Below, in pieces: positions 9,001 through 18,221 of a stretch of DNA of 64,000 nucleotides. The stretch comes from Dyadobacter sandarakinus (GTDB lineage: Bacteria > Bacteroidota > Bacteroidia > Cytophagales > Spirosomataceae), in assembly GCF_016894445.1 (NCBI RefSeq), contig NZ_CP056775.1:3846001-3910000 (forward strand), given 5' to 3'. Made by a program: the position numbers and the translations under genes. A model generated the notes under the pieces. It did no database searches, was not told the origin of the DNA, and was given only the letters and a program-made list of their open reading frames with translations. Every line of letters starts with the position of its first letter. The stretch's first letter is position 1.

Positions 9001-12000
9001 TGTGTAAGGTCAGTACCGATACGCATGAATGCGCCCACCATGTTGTCTTCGCTGAGCTCATTCTGCATGTGGACGTACATTCTGAGGCGCTTGCGGAAAA
9101 GCAGGTCAAGGTTTACGTTTTTATAGACTGCACGCGAATCACCATCACGAAGGTCGGTCACGCAAAGGCTCATGGATTGTTCATTGAGCAGCAAAGGAGG
9201 GCGCTGGGTATTATCCTGGTCGCGCACCCATCCCGGGGGAATCTGGTAGAGGTACTTGTTGGCACCGCCGTTATTCTGGCTGTTTTCTTCAATGCTTACG
9301 GTTCCAACAGTAAACTTGGCATCATACGGCTCAGGTACCTCCTGCAATCCGGGTGAGTCCAGGTTATAGGTGTATTTACGATATTGCTGACCCACCATTT
9401 GAAGCTGTGCAAAACGCAGTACAACCGGCTGCTGGAAATCGGTAAGGTACATACGCATAAACCGGATCGACTTAAAGCCGCTCATATTACCAACTACACC
9501 CGAAAATTCCTTGATAGGAACCCTGAACAAGTACCAGTTCTGACCGTCGGCTTCGGTCTTATCCACAATATATCCATTGCCCACGGCGAGCTGGCCGGGA
9601 CGCAGGTTTACTTCGTACTCGTAGTATGACTCATTATCATTGATCGTATTATCAACGTTCATATCCTCTCCGTCGGGCACATTGGTAGAGGCGGGTGTTA
9701 CGTCGGTAGCTCTTCCCTGACTTTCCGGAGAGTTGTTCTCCATGCCCATATAGTTTTTATATCGCTGCAAAACCTTTGCATCGGCAGCATCCAGGTCAGG
9801 TCCCAGAAAAAACTGAAAATCATCACCGGAAGGGTCATTCAGGATCAGCTGCCTTGCTTCGGGGGTAAGGTTTGCGGGCAGGCGGTTGATATATTGCTGG
9901 AAAAATGTCCGCTCGTCGGCACTGTTCAATCCATCCAGACCAATATCCTGCCTCTCGCGGGCACCCGACTCATTACTGAATGCATTGATCAGGTACTGCG
10001 ACTTGGTAACATATCCCCAGGCTGTGGAATCCACATTTACACCGATCTGCCTGTCCACAATCGGCAAGCCATTTTCAAAATTGTAGCGCTCATCCGGAAT
10101 AACATCTTCCGAAATATCCCCGAGGTTAAATACCAGCTTACCACCGGTTGTATTGTTCCGGTCTTCGGTACCATCGCGAACCTTGCCGTTTTCTCCTGCA
10201 ATGAAAGGATCCAGCATCCAGAACTCAATGCTTTCAATGTTGGCATTGTCAAAATCATTATCCGAAGTAATAGCCCGGCTGATTGCCCCAAAGTTCTGAC
10301 GTGGGTTTTTAAGCCGGCCATTCTGATCAATGTCGGTATTATAGTTATACATCCCCTTTTCGCTCGGATAGTAAGCAATGTCCAGGATGTTCTGGGGGTA
10401 TGTTACCAAACCTGCAATCGGCCGGTTCGGGAAGATTTCGTTAGGGAGGTAAAGTCTCTCGTAAAAATTCTTGCGGTCGTTTTCATTAATATTGGCAGGT
10501 GGCTCATATCCGCCTCCCAGTCCCTGCGCTCCACCGAAAATATTGTCTACGGTATAAGCAGATATTTTGGCGCGCTTGTAACCGTAGTCGAGGTTTGTCG
10601 CGCTTGCATTGGTACGGAAAGATGGCGGAACAGACGCAAGCCGCCACTTTTGTGGCTGACGCGACAGGTCATAGATGGTACGCGCCGCTTCAAAATCGTC
10701 CACCAGCGAGCGGTTATTCACATCTTTGGAAACGCCCGGCAATAATTTGGCAAATTCACCCTTGAACTGGATGCTCGACATTTCTTTAGTTTGCAGCAGG
10801 GGCAGCTTGTCAAGCAGCTTGGTCAGGAAAGGCACATCTTTCCGGAAATTGATATCGAAACCAAGCATGGTATTGTTCACCGGCTCATTGCCTATGGATA
10901 CCCGGCTCAGGAATCCTGCGGTACGTTCCCGGTACTTAATGGCTGTCAAGCCTATGCTCATATCCCGGTTAACCACATAGTCCAGACGTGTACCCAGCAG
11001 TGAGCGGATCTGGTTCTGGAACATATCAGGACGTTCGTATTCAATCACGATCTCCCTGCCCGAATTAAGTACACTGCTGTTGAGCAACCTTACACGACCT
11101 AATTGGGCTTCCACGATATAGTCCGAACCTGCGGCCAGCGGCACGCCGCCGGAAGTTACCGTTACCGAAGTTTCGAGTACGCCAAAAGGCAGCTGCACCT
11201 CCGCGCCGCCGCTGGACTGATAAGTACCTTTGAGATAAAACTTATTGCGCTCGGTCACCTGCTGCGCATCGATCATGGTAGTCCGGTACAGCTCATTGAA
11301 GACATACTTACTACGGAACTGGTCTTCACCGGCACCAAACTTGCGGGAGAGTGTGGAGCCGAAGGGTTCGAGCACCGGGAATATGATGCGGCCGGATCTG
11401 CTGTCTACCGTAATGCCATCCACGAAGTCAAAATTTCCATCCGGTTGCAGGTCATTTACCGGATTTAGCCGGTCTAATCCCATCAGACGGACCAATGGAA
11501 TGTTGGCAATACTACTTTCCTGAAGGTTAGGGTTGTCAATACCGGTAATATCATCTTTATAAATGATGCGCAGCTGGAAACCCTGTTTTTCTATGGAGCT
11601 CGTACCGAGCGAGTAGATGTTTTTCATCATCAGATCCCACATCGGCAGTTTGGTATTATTGCGGATCGTCGATGATTTCAGCAATTTCAATGCAATTACT
11701 TCATCGTCCTGACGTGCCTGGTAATCCTCGGTCAACTCCCCTACTTTAAAGGACCGGCCATTAAGTGTATATTCATAAGAAACCCCCAGTACTTCGTCGT
11801 TCCGCAATGCATTGGTCAAAGAAATATAGCCTAACTGCGGATTGAAAGTATAGTCGCGGTCGGCTACAAGGCGTTTGGCTCCGCGCAATAATTCATAATC
11901 CAGTGTTTTCTCGAAACCCAGACTGATAATTGCCGCATTGGTATTGTCCACATTCCTGAAAGCGGCATTGTCCGTCAGGCTTTTGTATAAACCATTGGCT

Positions 12001-13238
12001 GCATTGTCAGCCGGCGATGTCGAGCGGATCGGCTGCACGCTCGGATTCGCAGCCTTGTAAGGTGCGGGCTCCCCCAGATCCGCAAAGCCTACCACATTGC
12101 GCAGTGATTCCGTCGTTGTTGTGCGGTTTGTTACATACACTTCCAGGCGGGTTACGGTAACACCGGAAGTAATGGTAGGGGTATTCTGCAGGGATGCTTC
12201 GTATTTGTTCCGGAAATACTGCGAAAGGAAGAAGTTCCGGTTTTCGTCGTAAGTATCTGCTTTAAGCTCGAAGTCACGGCTTTGCGCGCCGCCCCTCAGT
12301 ACAATCCGCTCTTTGCTTGACTTTTGCTGGGAGGCAACAAATGTTGCATTCAGACGGCCGAACTGAAAGTCCGTTTTCAGACCGAAAAGGTTTTGTACAC
12401 CGGGAATCAGCTGGCTGTTGATGGCCCAGTTGATGTTACCCGCCTCAATTTTCTTAATGAAGCTCTCTTCGGGATTCTTATAATTCAGCTTGATTGCATT
12501 TTCAAAGTTGAAGTTGGCCTTGGTATCAAAGTTGGTTTGAAAACCCAGCATATCGCCCAGCCTGGCGTCAAAATTGATGCTGATCTGCTCGTTGAAAATA
12601 AACTGCGTGTTCCTGCGCTGACGAATCGGTATCGCAGGGTTATCCAGGAACTGGTGCATTAGCCCCAGATCCAGGGACACAAAGCCCGTGGGTTTAAAAT
12701 CAATGAAATCATCGCCCAGCAACTTGGAAATTGCGGGCGGTACGTCAAGCTTGGGAAGCAAGCCCCGCGCACCCATTGCACTGGTACCATCCTGCCTGCT
12801 GGCATACTCCCGCAACAAGCTTCTGAACGCACGGTCCTCCTGAATTTTGTCATAGGTATTCAGGTCCATACGCTCCGGGGCACGGTAATTAAGCGTACCC
12901 GAGGGAGTCTGTATTTTCTCGGTAATTGCAACTTTACCGGTACTGTCCAGCGTAATGTTAGTTGAGATATTGGAAGGATCGCGCAGGTAGAAAGGCGACC
13001 TTGGGCGGGGGGCTACTACCTTATTGTTGTAATAGTCCTTCCAGCGCATAATAAGCTGGCTTCCGGAGCGGTCTATGCTCCTTCTGGTGGTGTCACCCAC
13101 AGTATCTGCTTCGGCTGCCCACTCTATGGGTTGGGCGGAGGAAGTAGTATCCCCTTCACCGGAAACGTTAGCCAGTAATACTGCTCCCGCCGAAACTGTG
13201 AGTGTCTTGAATAAAAATGAGTAAATCGTTGACGACAA
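6084..13238 (-). CDS. sprA: SprA, giant outer-membrane translocon of the type IX secretion system
   Basis: SprA forms the very large outer-membrane beta-barrel through which T9SS cargo is exported, and it is needed for gliding adhesin secretion. The 2384-residue length matches the family. A hydrophobic N-terminal stretch (FLFKTLTVSAGAVLLANVSG) acts as signal peptide. The body is rich in alternating aromatic strands such as DWVSADYKHSVGYQYQANALG, and it ends in a strand-like C-terminus (SGGVQLKFNLAE). The first codon appears to be TTG at 13238, because an in-frame stop lies just upstream and no ATG occurs for over 60 codons. Neighbours ruvA (upstream) and gcvH (downstream) match known synteny. 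Confidence 0.96.
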   Translation of the reverse strand: MSSTIYSFLFKTLTVSAGAVLLANVSGEGDTTSSAQPIEWAAEADTVGDTTRRSIDRSGSQLIMRWKDYYNNKVVAPRPRSPFYLRDPSNISTNITLDSTGKVAITEKIQTPSGTLNYRAPERMDLNTYDKIQEDRAFRSLLREYASRQDGTSAMGARGLLPKLDVPPAISKLLGDDFIDFKPTGFVSLDLGLMHQFLDNPAIPIRQRRNTQFIFNEQISINFDARLGDMLGFQTNFDTKANFNFENAIKLNYKNPEESFIKKIEAGNINWAINSQLIPGVQNLFGLKTDFQFGRLNATFVASQQKSSKERIVLRGGAQSRDFELKADTYDENRNFFLSQYFRNKYEASLQNTPTITSGVTVTRLEVYVTNRTTTTESLRNVVGFADLGEPAPYKAANPSVQPIRSTSPADNAANGLYKSLTDNAAFRNVDNTNAAIISLGFEKTLDYELLRGAKRLVADRDYTFNPQLGYISLTNALRNDEVLGVSYEYTLNGRSFKVGELTEDYQARQDDEVIALKLLKSSTIRNNTKLPMWDLMMKNIYSLGTSSIEKQGFQLRIIYKDDITGIDNPNLQESSIANIPLVRLMGLDRLNPVNDLQPDGNFDFVDGITVDSRSGRIIFPVLEPFGSTLSRKFGAGEDQFRSKYVFNELYRTTMIDAQQVTERNKFYLKGTYQSSGGAEVQLPFGVLETSVTVTSGGVPLAAGSDYIVEAQLGRVRLLNSSVLNSGREIVIEYERPDMFQNQIRSLLGTRLDYVVNRDMSIGLTAIKYRERTAGFLSRVSIGNEPVNNTMLGFDINFRKDVPFLTKLLDKLPLLQTKEMSSIQFKGEFAKLLPGVSKDVNNRSLVDDFEAARTIYDLSRQPQKWRLASVPPSFRTNASATNLDYGYKRAKISAYTVDNIFGGAQGLGGGYEPPANINENDRKNFYERLYLPNEIFPNRPIAGLVTYPQNILDIAYYPSEKGMYNYNTDIDQNGRLKNPRQNFGAISRAITSDNDFDNANIESIEFWMLDPFIAGENGKVRDGTEDRNNTTGGKLVFNLGDISEDVIPDERYNFENGLPIVDRQIGVNVDSTAWGYVTKSQYLINAFSNESGARERQDIGLDGLNSADERTFFQQYINRLPANLTPEARQLILNDPSGDDFQFFLGPDLDAADAKVLQRYKNYMGMENNSPESQGRATDVTPASTNVPDGEDMNVDNTINDNESYYEYEVNLRPGQLAVGNGYIVDKTEADGQNWYLFRVPIKEFSGVVGNMSGFKSIRFMRMYLTDFQQPVVLRFAQLQMVGQQYRKYTYNLDSPGLQEVPEPYDAKFTVGTVSIEENSQNNGGANKYLYQIPPGWVRDQDNTQRPPLLLNEQSMSLCVTDLRDGDSRAVYKNVNLDLLFRKRLRMYVHMQNELSEDNMVGAFMRIGTDLTQNYYEIDLASLKATLPSASTSEDIWPEQNEINIALADLISAKSERNRQLDRNLSIPYTIRTSDGRYNLSVVGNPDLSAVKVIMIGMRNPKTNDERTKTFCIWVDEMHVEGFDDTGGMAAIAQLNAKLADFATLTASGRMETFGFGSVQQRIGERSRNFTTEYGISTNVALDKLLPQSWGFSIPLFLSYDRRNVKPHFNPLDPDTPLSTSLDNLRSDEERDGYRRMVEENQVKRGINFSNVRKTKTRPGARNHFYDFENFSFTYAFSDDKRRNILTQEYNQRMYKAGISYVYSSQPKPLEPFKNWKATSRWADIIKDVNLTLLPNMVSVRTDVDRRFLKTQLRNADLTTDGIQPLYEKYFWFNRYYDFGWNLTRNMTLTYSASANSIIDEPEGDINTGAKKDSLWNNFKKLGRIKNFDQKIDLTYRLPLDKIPLTDWVSADYKHSVGYQYQANALGLKDTLGLPFGDIIRNSRERGVTGKVDFVLLYNKLRYLKFANTPNTVRKNFARSPGDIEDIDMRSTDLLKTLARTLMTVRGINVSYSILETTALPGYLKAPKYFGLDNSNAPGLPFVLGRQDRDFQVRAAQRGWITKSEQQNQPFQQTIAKNFSANTTLEPFKDFRMVIEARLTRQDAYQEFYRPNSTGGFASQNPLRNGQFSMSFLSFRTAFAKMRRDNSSPVFDKFREYRAILRERMNRENLSGGEYNENSQDVLISSFFAAYRGKDPNTVRTNPFLKFPMPNWDVKYSGLSQLPAFKRLFSSFTLSHKYMSNYSVGNFTSSLDYEALYVNLAVTGYPLSSRLNDLGQYVPVFAMSTITLSERFQPLVGMEFRTQSRVTARLEYNRDRTVALNLSNAQVAELFNQDITVNIGFTKNNVPLPFKINGVKKKLKNDMTMQLGLKFVDTRAIQRKFDGENIPISGNINFQLHPIVNYTVNNRLSVQFYFDRTFNDPLVSNSFYRSSTSGGVQLKFNLAE

Positions 13239-13332
13239 GGTAGTATACTAATTAAAGCAGGTTGGCTACATTTAAATCTATCAAAGCGATTTTACTTTCG
13301 TAAAGTTTTCCCCAATGTCATGTTAATTCCGG

Positions 13333-13923
13333 TTAACGAAGTGCTAGTTTAATCAAATTCTCTACTGTAAGCTCATGCCCCTCGCGCTTGATAATTGCGT
13401 CGAGGCTTTTCTCGGCAGTGGCCTTCGGGATACCTAAGGTTACCAATGCAGCGAGTGCTTCACTTTTTAATGTTCCGGCATGATGATCCGCTGGTTTCAG
13501 ACCTGTTGAAGTAAGGTCTTCCCTGCGGATTTTGTCCCGCAATTCGAGGATAACACGTTGAGCAGTTTTGGATCCGATTCCTTTAATCGACTGGATCAGG
13601 CGCAGGTTTTCGTCTAAAATACCTTGCCTGATTTCGGACGAAGAAAGTGAAGACAGCATGACCAAAGCGGTCGAGGGACCTACCCCGGAAATTCCGATCA
13701 GATCCAGGAACAACTTCTTTTCGTCGTTCCCCCAAAAACCATAAAGAATGTGGGCGTCTTCCCGTATACTAAGGTACGTCACAAGTTTGCAACGTTCGCC
13801 CAGCTCCGGGAGTGATGTGTAGGTTTGCAACGAAATACGAACCTCATAGCCCAATCCATTTACGTCGATGATCGCGTAAGCCGGATCTTTGTAGACTACT
13901 GTTCCGTTAACGTAAGCAATCAT
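13333..13923 (-). CDS. ruvA: Holliday junction branch migration protein RuvA
   Basis: RuvA binds four-way junctions and loads the RuvB helicase during recombinational repair. The 196-residue protein has the three expected parts: an OB-fold domain (MIAYVNGTVVYKDPAYAIIDVNGLGYEV), paired helix-hairpin-helix motifs (LIGISGVGPSTALVML and LIQSIKGIGSKTAQRVILEL), and the RuvB-contacting C-terminal domain (EALAALVTLGIPKATAEKSL). It lies about 95 bp upstream of sprA on the same strand. ruvB is not nearby. Confidence 0.97.
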   Translation of the reverse strand: MIAYVNGTVVYKDPAYAIIDVNGLGYEVRISLQTYTSLPELGERCKLVTYLSIREDAHILYGFWGNDEKKLFLDLIGISGVGPSTALVMLSSLSSSEIRQGILDENLRLIQSIKGIGSKTAQRVILELRDKIRREDLTSTGLKPADHHAGTLKSEALAALVTLGIPKATAEKSLDAIIKREGHELTVENLIKLALR

Positions 13924-13956
13924 AAAAATAGTATGTGTGTGTAATACGCTTGTTCA

Positions 13957-15504
13957 CTAGGATGATATGATGAGTCGCTGACCTGGTTTAATGGAGTTTC
14001 CACGAATTCTGTTCTTCTTTTTCAGCTGCCCGATTTCGAGCCCGTAGCGCTGGGAAATGATCCAGAGTGTATCTCCCTTCTGTACGGTATGATAACGCTT
14101 TTTAGTATGCCGGTTGTGCGAAATGGTTGCTACTTTCGGCTTTTCGGGCTCTGCCGAAGCAACTCTGGTGCGCGGCTCGGCCACTTTTACTTCTTTCCAG
14201 AGCACAAGCCGCTGACCGCGGTTGATAGAGCTGCGGCGAAGGTGGTTCCATTTTTTCAGTTCAGATACCGTTACATGGTACTTTCTTGAAATGGACATCA
14301 GTGTTTCGCCCCGGCGCACTGTATGTGACGACTTACGCGTTCTGCTGACGGCGGATGGTTCATCTTCTTCCTCATCCACATCAGCGGAGGCTACGGAAGC
14401 ATAAGGAAATGCAGTTGCAGCACGTCCCAGGGAGTCTGTCCCGGTACTGTCGGCACGCGCCAGCATCACAGCAGGAAGCAGACCGTTTTTCCTCGTACAA
14501 GCACTCATGATGGTATCACGGTTGCTCACAAAGTAAGTATACTGCACGCTGGGCACTTTCAGAATAAAATCACGCGTTTGCTCCGGAAGGCTTGTTTTGG
14601 TAATTTGCGGATTAAGCTTCCTGATTTCCTCGAAGTTCATGCCGCTCTGCTGGCAGAATGATAACAGGTCAATGTACCCGTTCACATGAATCGTATCATG
14701 CGGGACCGGAAACTCGGTATTTTCAGGATAAATACCGTGGTCTGCACCATAGTTCATCATATAGTTCATGGCCACATACTGAGGTACATACGACCGTGTC
14801 TCACGTGGAAGAACATTATAGATCGTCCAGAAAGTAGTGCCACGCGAGCGGCGCATGGCCCTTTTTACATTTCCCGGGCCCGTGTTATACGAAGCGAGTG
14901 CAAGTTCCCAGTCACCGAAAATGTTATATAGCTGTTTCAGATAAAGGCAGGCAGCTTCGGTGGCCTTTGCAGGTTCAAAACGTTCATCTACATATTTATC
15001 CTGGTACAATCCGAACTCCCTGCCTGTCGCTGGCATAAACTGCCACAACCCGCCTGCCCTCGCATGAGAAATGATGGTCGGGTTGAGCCCCGACTCAATC
15101 ATGGAAAGATACTTCAGCTCAGTTGGCAGACCATGTTTCTGAAGGGCTTTTTCAAACATCGGGAAGTATAGGGGCATACGCTCCATGACCATCCGCGTAA
15201 AATGGGCCTTTTTATAAATGAAATATTCTACAAACTCGTGGGAAGACTTGTGGTAAGTAAGAGGAATGGACTTTTCAAGCTTGGCAAAACGTGCCCTCAA
15301 AAGCTTTTCGGGTATAGCCGGGTTTTCACCAATCTCTTCAACTTCCGGGAGATAAGGCATAATGGCCGTTTCTTCCTGGCTTACTGCTTCAAATGTATCG
15401 GGCTCAACTTCCAACTGCTCCTGCGGAACAAACGCCCTTGCCGGCATATTCCAAACTCCAACACAGATGGCCCCGAGCCACAACACTTTTTTTGAAATCC
15501 TCAT
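13957..15504 (-). CDS. Membrane-bound-type lytic transglycosylase with two LysM domains (MltD-like)
   Basis: The enzyme cleaves peptidoglycan glycan strands in the periplasm. A signal peptide (VLWLGAICVGVWNMPARA) is followed by an SLT domain. The catalytic Glu is E137 in YLSMIESGLNP, and the supporting motifs ARAGGLWQFMPATGREFGL and ALASYNTGPGNVKRAMRR are intact. Two LysM modules at the C-terminus (SHTVRRGETLMSISRKY and RYHTVQKGDTLWIISQRYG) bind peptidoglycan, and a degenerate third may lie before them. I set the start at the ATG at 15504, one codon inside a possible TTG. It reads towards ruvA with a 33-bp gap. Confidence 0.93.
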   Translation of the reverse strand: MRISKKVLWLGAICVGVWNMPARAFVPQEQLEVEPDTFEAVSQEETAIMPYLPEVEEIGENPAIPEKLLRARFAKLEKSIPLTYHKSSHEFVEYFIYKKAHFTRMVMERMPLYFPMFEKALQKHGLPTELKYLSMIESGLNPTIISHARAGGLWQFMPATGREFGLYQDKYVDERFEPAKATEAACLYLKQLYNIFGDWELALASYNTGPGNVKRAMRRSRGTTFWTIYNVLPRETRSYVPQYVAMNYMMNYGADHGIYPENTEFPVPHDTIHVNGYIDLLSFCQQSGMNFEEIRKLNPQITKTSLPEQTRDFILKVPSVQYTYFVSNRDTIMSACTRKNGLLPAVMLARADSTGTDSLGRAATAFPYASVASADVDEEEDEPSAVSRTRKSSHTVRRGETLMSISRKYHVTVSELKKWNHLRRSSINRGQRLVLWKEVKVAEPRTRVASAEPEKPKVATISHNRHTKKRYHTVQKGDTLWIISQRYGLEIGQLKKKNRIRGNSIKPGQRLIISS

Positions 15505-15803
15505 CAATAAATGTTTTTTGAAGGTTAATCAATTTCCGGTTTTTCGATGGCTACTACCTGCTGACGACTTACAGATAAAAATTCCGTCATAATTTTCGGC
15601 TTCCCGAGAATTTGTTCGTGAAATAGAATAATCTCTACTACATTTCTGATTACCCTGTAAAGCTATTTTTACGCGCTTTGTGGCTTTTTTATCACACCTA
15701 TATGCTGGCATGATTATTTTGTTTAATGCAGTGTATGTTGCGTGTGTACTCAAATTTGTCAAATGAAACGTTAGCAGTTTGGTGATCTGCTAACATGATT
15801 CTA
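15505..15803. other. Non-coding spacer between gatA and the transglycosylase
   Basis: About 300 bp without a convincing gene. A 77-codon minus-strand frame exists but has low-complexity, Cys/Lys-rich content and no family features. The only structure is a short perfect hairpin at its right end. The promoter of the transglycosylase must lie here, but I see no clear TTTG / TAnnTTTG pair. Confidence 0.5.
15770..15794 (-). terminator. Possible terminator hairpin after gatA
   Basis: Perfect 8-bp inverted repeat GTTAGCAG / CTGCTAAC with a 9-base loop, 10 bp beyond the gatA stop codon. No U-run follows on the minus strand, so factor-independent termination is uncertain. Confidence 0.4.
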
Positions 15804-17237
15804 TCAGTGCTTTAAGCCGAGACTCTCCAGGTAGCTGGCAAATGCCAGCATGTTTTTCTCGCCAAAATAAGGAGCCATGACCTGAATTCCAATAGGAAGG
15901 CTGTTTTCTCCGGATCCGCAAGGTATTGCAATAGCCGGATTTCCAATCACATTAGCCTGTACCGTAAATATATCAGCCAGGTACATTTGCAAAGGATCTT
16001 CCGTTTTTTCTCCTATTTTAAATGCAGTTGTAGGTGTTACCGGGGATATCAGAAAATCAAACTGCTTGAAAAACCGTTCTGATTCTTCCCGCACCAACCT
16101 TCTAACGCGCTGCGCTTTGGTATAGTATGCATCGTAGTAATTTGCGCTCAATACAAATGTCCCGAGCAGGATACGCCTCCGCACTTCTTCTCCGAAACCT
16201 TTCGTACGTGAGCGCTTGTAAAGGCTTTCCAGATCGGTTGCTTCCTGGCTGCGGTGACCATAACGCACCCCATCAAACCTGGACAGGTTTGAACTTGCCT
16301 CTGCGGTGGTCAGAATGTAATAAGTTGGCAGTAAAGAGTGCAGCAAGGGCATTTCAATAGGCTCTACCGCATGACCTTTGGCTTTCAGCCGGTCAAGCAA
16401 TGCCGTAGTTTTTTCCCGTATTTCGGGTGCTATTGCAGTACTTTCCACTGATTCACGTATGTAGCCGATTCTGGCTTTGCCGGACCAGGCAAGTGATTCA
16501 CTGTATGCAGGTACTTCCCGGGTTGAGACCGTGCTGTCAAAATCATCGGCACCGGACATGATTTCGAGGAGCAGCGCAGCGTCCGCTACACTTCTGGTAA
16601 TGGGCCCGATGCAATCAAATGAGGAAGCGTATGCAATCAGTCCATGACGGGAAATCCGCCCGTAAGACGGTTTCAGGCCGACTACGCCGCAAAATGCCGC
16701 AGGCTGCCGTACAGATCCGCCTGTATCACTACCCAGTGAGGCATGGCACAGGCCCGCCTGAACTGCCGCAGCAGAACCTCCCGAAGATCCCCCCGGAACC
16801 CGCGTATGGTCGGCAGCGTTCAGCACTGGCCCGAAGGCCGAGTTTTCATTGGATGACCCCATGGCAAACTCATCGCAGTTTTGCCTGCCGATTACAATAG
16901 CATCTGCGTCCAGCAGTCGCTGAACCGCCGTCGCCGTATATGGAGCTGTATAAGAATTAAGGATTTTGCTTCCGGCCCGAACGGCATGGCCCTGATGTGA
17001 AAGTACATCTTTGAGGCCTAGTATCAGGCCTGCAAGCCGGCCCGCTTCTCCCCGGGCAAGTTTCTGGTCGACTACCTCGGCGGCGGCAAGCGCCTCTGCG
17101 GCATACACTTCGACGAAAGCATTGAGATGCGCATTTTCCTGAATCCTGTCCAGGTAATGCTTAACTAAGTTGACGCAGGTTAAAACACCTTCACGTAAAT
17201 CTTCCTGAATTTGCGTCAGCGTCAGATACTCTTTCAA
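15804..17237 (-). CDS. gatA: Asp-tRNA(Asn)/Glu-tRNA(Gln) amidotransferase subunit A
   Basis: GatA is the glutaminase of the GatCAB complex, which converts Glu-tRNA(Gln) or Asp-tRNA(Asn) to the amidated form. The 477-residue length is typical. The amidase signature triad is present: K76 in LILGLKDVLSH, the Gly/Ser-rich loop GGSSGGSAAAVQAG and the nucleophile loop LGSDTGGSVRQPAAFCG. The first codon seems to be TTG at 17237. gatB and gatC are not adjacent, as is common in Bacteroidota. A strong terminator separates it from tatA upstream. Confidence 0.95.
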   Translation of the reverse strand: MKEYLTLTQIQEDLREGVLTCVNLVKHYLDRIQENAHLNAFVEVYAAEALAAAEVVDQKLARGEAGRLAGLILGLKDVLSHQGHAVRAGSKILNSYTAPYTATAVQRLLDADAIVIGRQNCDEFAMGSSNENSAFGPVLNAADHTRVPGGSSGGSAAAVQAGLCHASLGSDTGGSVRQPAAFCGVVGLKPSYGRISRHGLIAYASSFDCIGPITRSVADAALLLEIMSGADDFDSTVSTREVPAYSESLAWSGKARIGYIRESVESTAIAPEIREKTTALLDRLKAKGHAVEPIEMPLLHSLLPTYYILTTAEASSNLSRFDGVRYGHRSQEATDLESLYKRSRTKGFGEEVRRRILLGTFVLSANYYDAYYTKAQRVRRLVREESERFFKQFDFLISPVTPTTAFKIGEKTEDPLQMYLADIFTVQANVIGNPAIAIPCGSGENSLPIGIQVMAPYFGEKNMLAFASYLESLGLKH

Positions 17238-17260
17238 TGTAGGATCTTTGTGGGGGTTGT

Positions 17261-17300
17261 AAAAAAATCAGAGCCATTAAGTGGTTGCTTAGTGGCTCTG
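17261..17300 (-). terminator. Intrinsic terminator after tatA
   Basis: Thirteen-base-pair stem (17269-17281 with 17288-17300, one G-T wobble) and a 6-base loop, followed on the minus strand by seven T residues. It lies 30 bp past the tatA stop and just upstream of gatA. Confidence 0.88.
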
Positions 17301-17329
17301 CCAATATTGTCGGTGTGAAAGTGAAAGCG

Positions 17330-17530
17330 TTATTTGGGATCTTCCATGCTTTTTTCAATATTCTCTTTAACGTCTTTGGTAGCATTCTTGAATTCATTGA
17401 TGCCCTGTCCCAAACCACGCATCAGTTCTGGAATTTTCTTCGCACCGAAGAACAGTAAAACGAACAACGCGACTAAAAAGATCTCCTGTCCTCCTAATCC
17501 CATGATGCCCAAAACGGTTATTGATTCCAT
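17330..17530 (-). CDS. tatA: Sec-independent translocase protein TatA/E
   Basis: This 66-residue protein forms the channel component of twin-arginine translocation in the inner membrane. It has the TatA plan: a short periplasmic N-terminus, one membrane segment ([21 protein letters not shown]), the FG-K-PEL hinge, an amphipathic helix ([18 protein letters not shown]) and a charged tail. tatC is not nearby. It is transcribed alone between its own promoter and terminator. The window's first gene carries a Tat-type signal and may be a client. Confidence 0.94.
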   Translation of the reverse strand: MESITVLGIMGLGGQEIFLVALFVLLFFGAKKIPELMRGLGQGINEFKNATKDVKENIEKSMEDPK

Positions 17531-17552
17531 ATCGTTTATTTTTTAATGTTTA

Positions 17553-17560
17553 CAAAAATA
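17553..17560 (-). promoter_or_regulatory. Candidate -7 promoter element of tatA
   Basis: On the minus strand TATTTTTG matches TAnnTTTG exactly, about 23 bp before the tatA ATG. A GTTG about 17 bp further upstream could be a weak -33 element. Confidence 0.5.
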
Positions 17561-17598
17561 CTGATTATAATTTTAAACAACTATACCTGCAGGCCACT

Positions 17599-18030
17599 TT
17601 ATCCGATATTGATCGTTTTTTCACGCTTCTCCCAGGCACTGAACTTTTGGATGTCCGAGGACATGGTCTTGATGAGCCAGAGTACCAGCGCGACATCATC
17701 GGTGATCCCGATAAAGGGCAGAAAATCAGGTACCAGGTCGATCGGTGAAACGAAATATACGAGCACGGCGACGATAGAGATCAGACTTTTCCAGGGCAAT
17801 GCACGATAGTCGCCCGAGGCATAGGCCCGTACCATCCGGATCAGCAGCTGAACCTGCGTCTGAAACTCACTGAGATTTCCGCTGAAACCTACCTTTTGTA
17901 ACTTACCTACCACATCTTTGGCAAGCTGCAGAAGCTGGGCCGAGTTGCGGGCGTACTTGCCGGCCTTGCCGGTCGCCTTCTTAAAAAATACCGACTTTAA
18001 TACACGGGAAATCATCGATTCGTCATTCAT
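17599..18030 (-). CDS. YkvA family (DUF1232) membrane protein
   Basis: A 143-residue protein with a basic N-terminal half and the DUF1232 core near residues 80-125: ALPWKSLISIVAVLVYFVSPIDLVPDFLPFIGITDDVALVLWL. The PIDLVPDFLP motif defines the family. One or two hydrophobic segments suggest membrane association. Family function is unknown. It is divergent from mdh, with about 190 bp of AT-rich sequence between them. Confidence 0.85.
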   Translation of the reverse strand: MNDESMISRVLKSVFFKKATGKAGKYARNSAQLLQLAKDVVGKLQKVGFSGNLSEFQTQVQLLIRMVRAYASGDYRALPWKSLISIVAVLVYFVSPIDLVPDFLPFIGITDDVALVLWLIKTMSSDIQKFSAWEKREKTINIG

Positions 18031-18221
18031 GTTAAAGGCAGGAAAAATAGCTCGGAAAAGACAATATAACCATTAAAACAGGCAAAAAGTTGTAATTACC
18101 GCAGGGCTTGTTACATTTCAGGCAAAAAATCATATTCCACTTGGTTTAAACAAATTATGTATCCTATTTTAGGAAAAAAATTTAAAAAGCATCATTTTCT
18201 ATACAATAAACCATATTTTTT

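Noticed and set aside
8556..9356. 266-codon plus-strand ORF inside sprA
   Set aside because: It is antisense to sprA, shows no domain and has the composition expected of a shadow frame.
9894..10745. 283-codon plus-strand ORF inside sprA
   Set aside because: Same reason: antisense to a well-supported gene and without recognisable features.
15529..15762. 77-codon minus-strand ORF between gatA and the transglycosylase
   Set aside because: No family features, odd composition and no start context; most likely chance.
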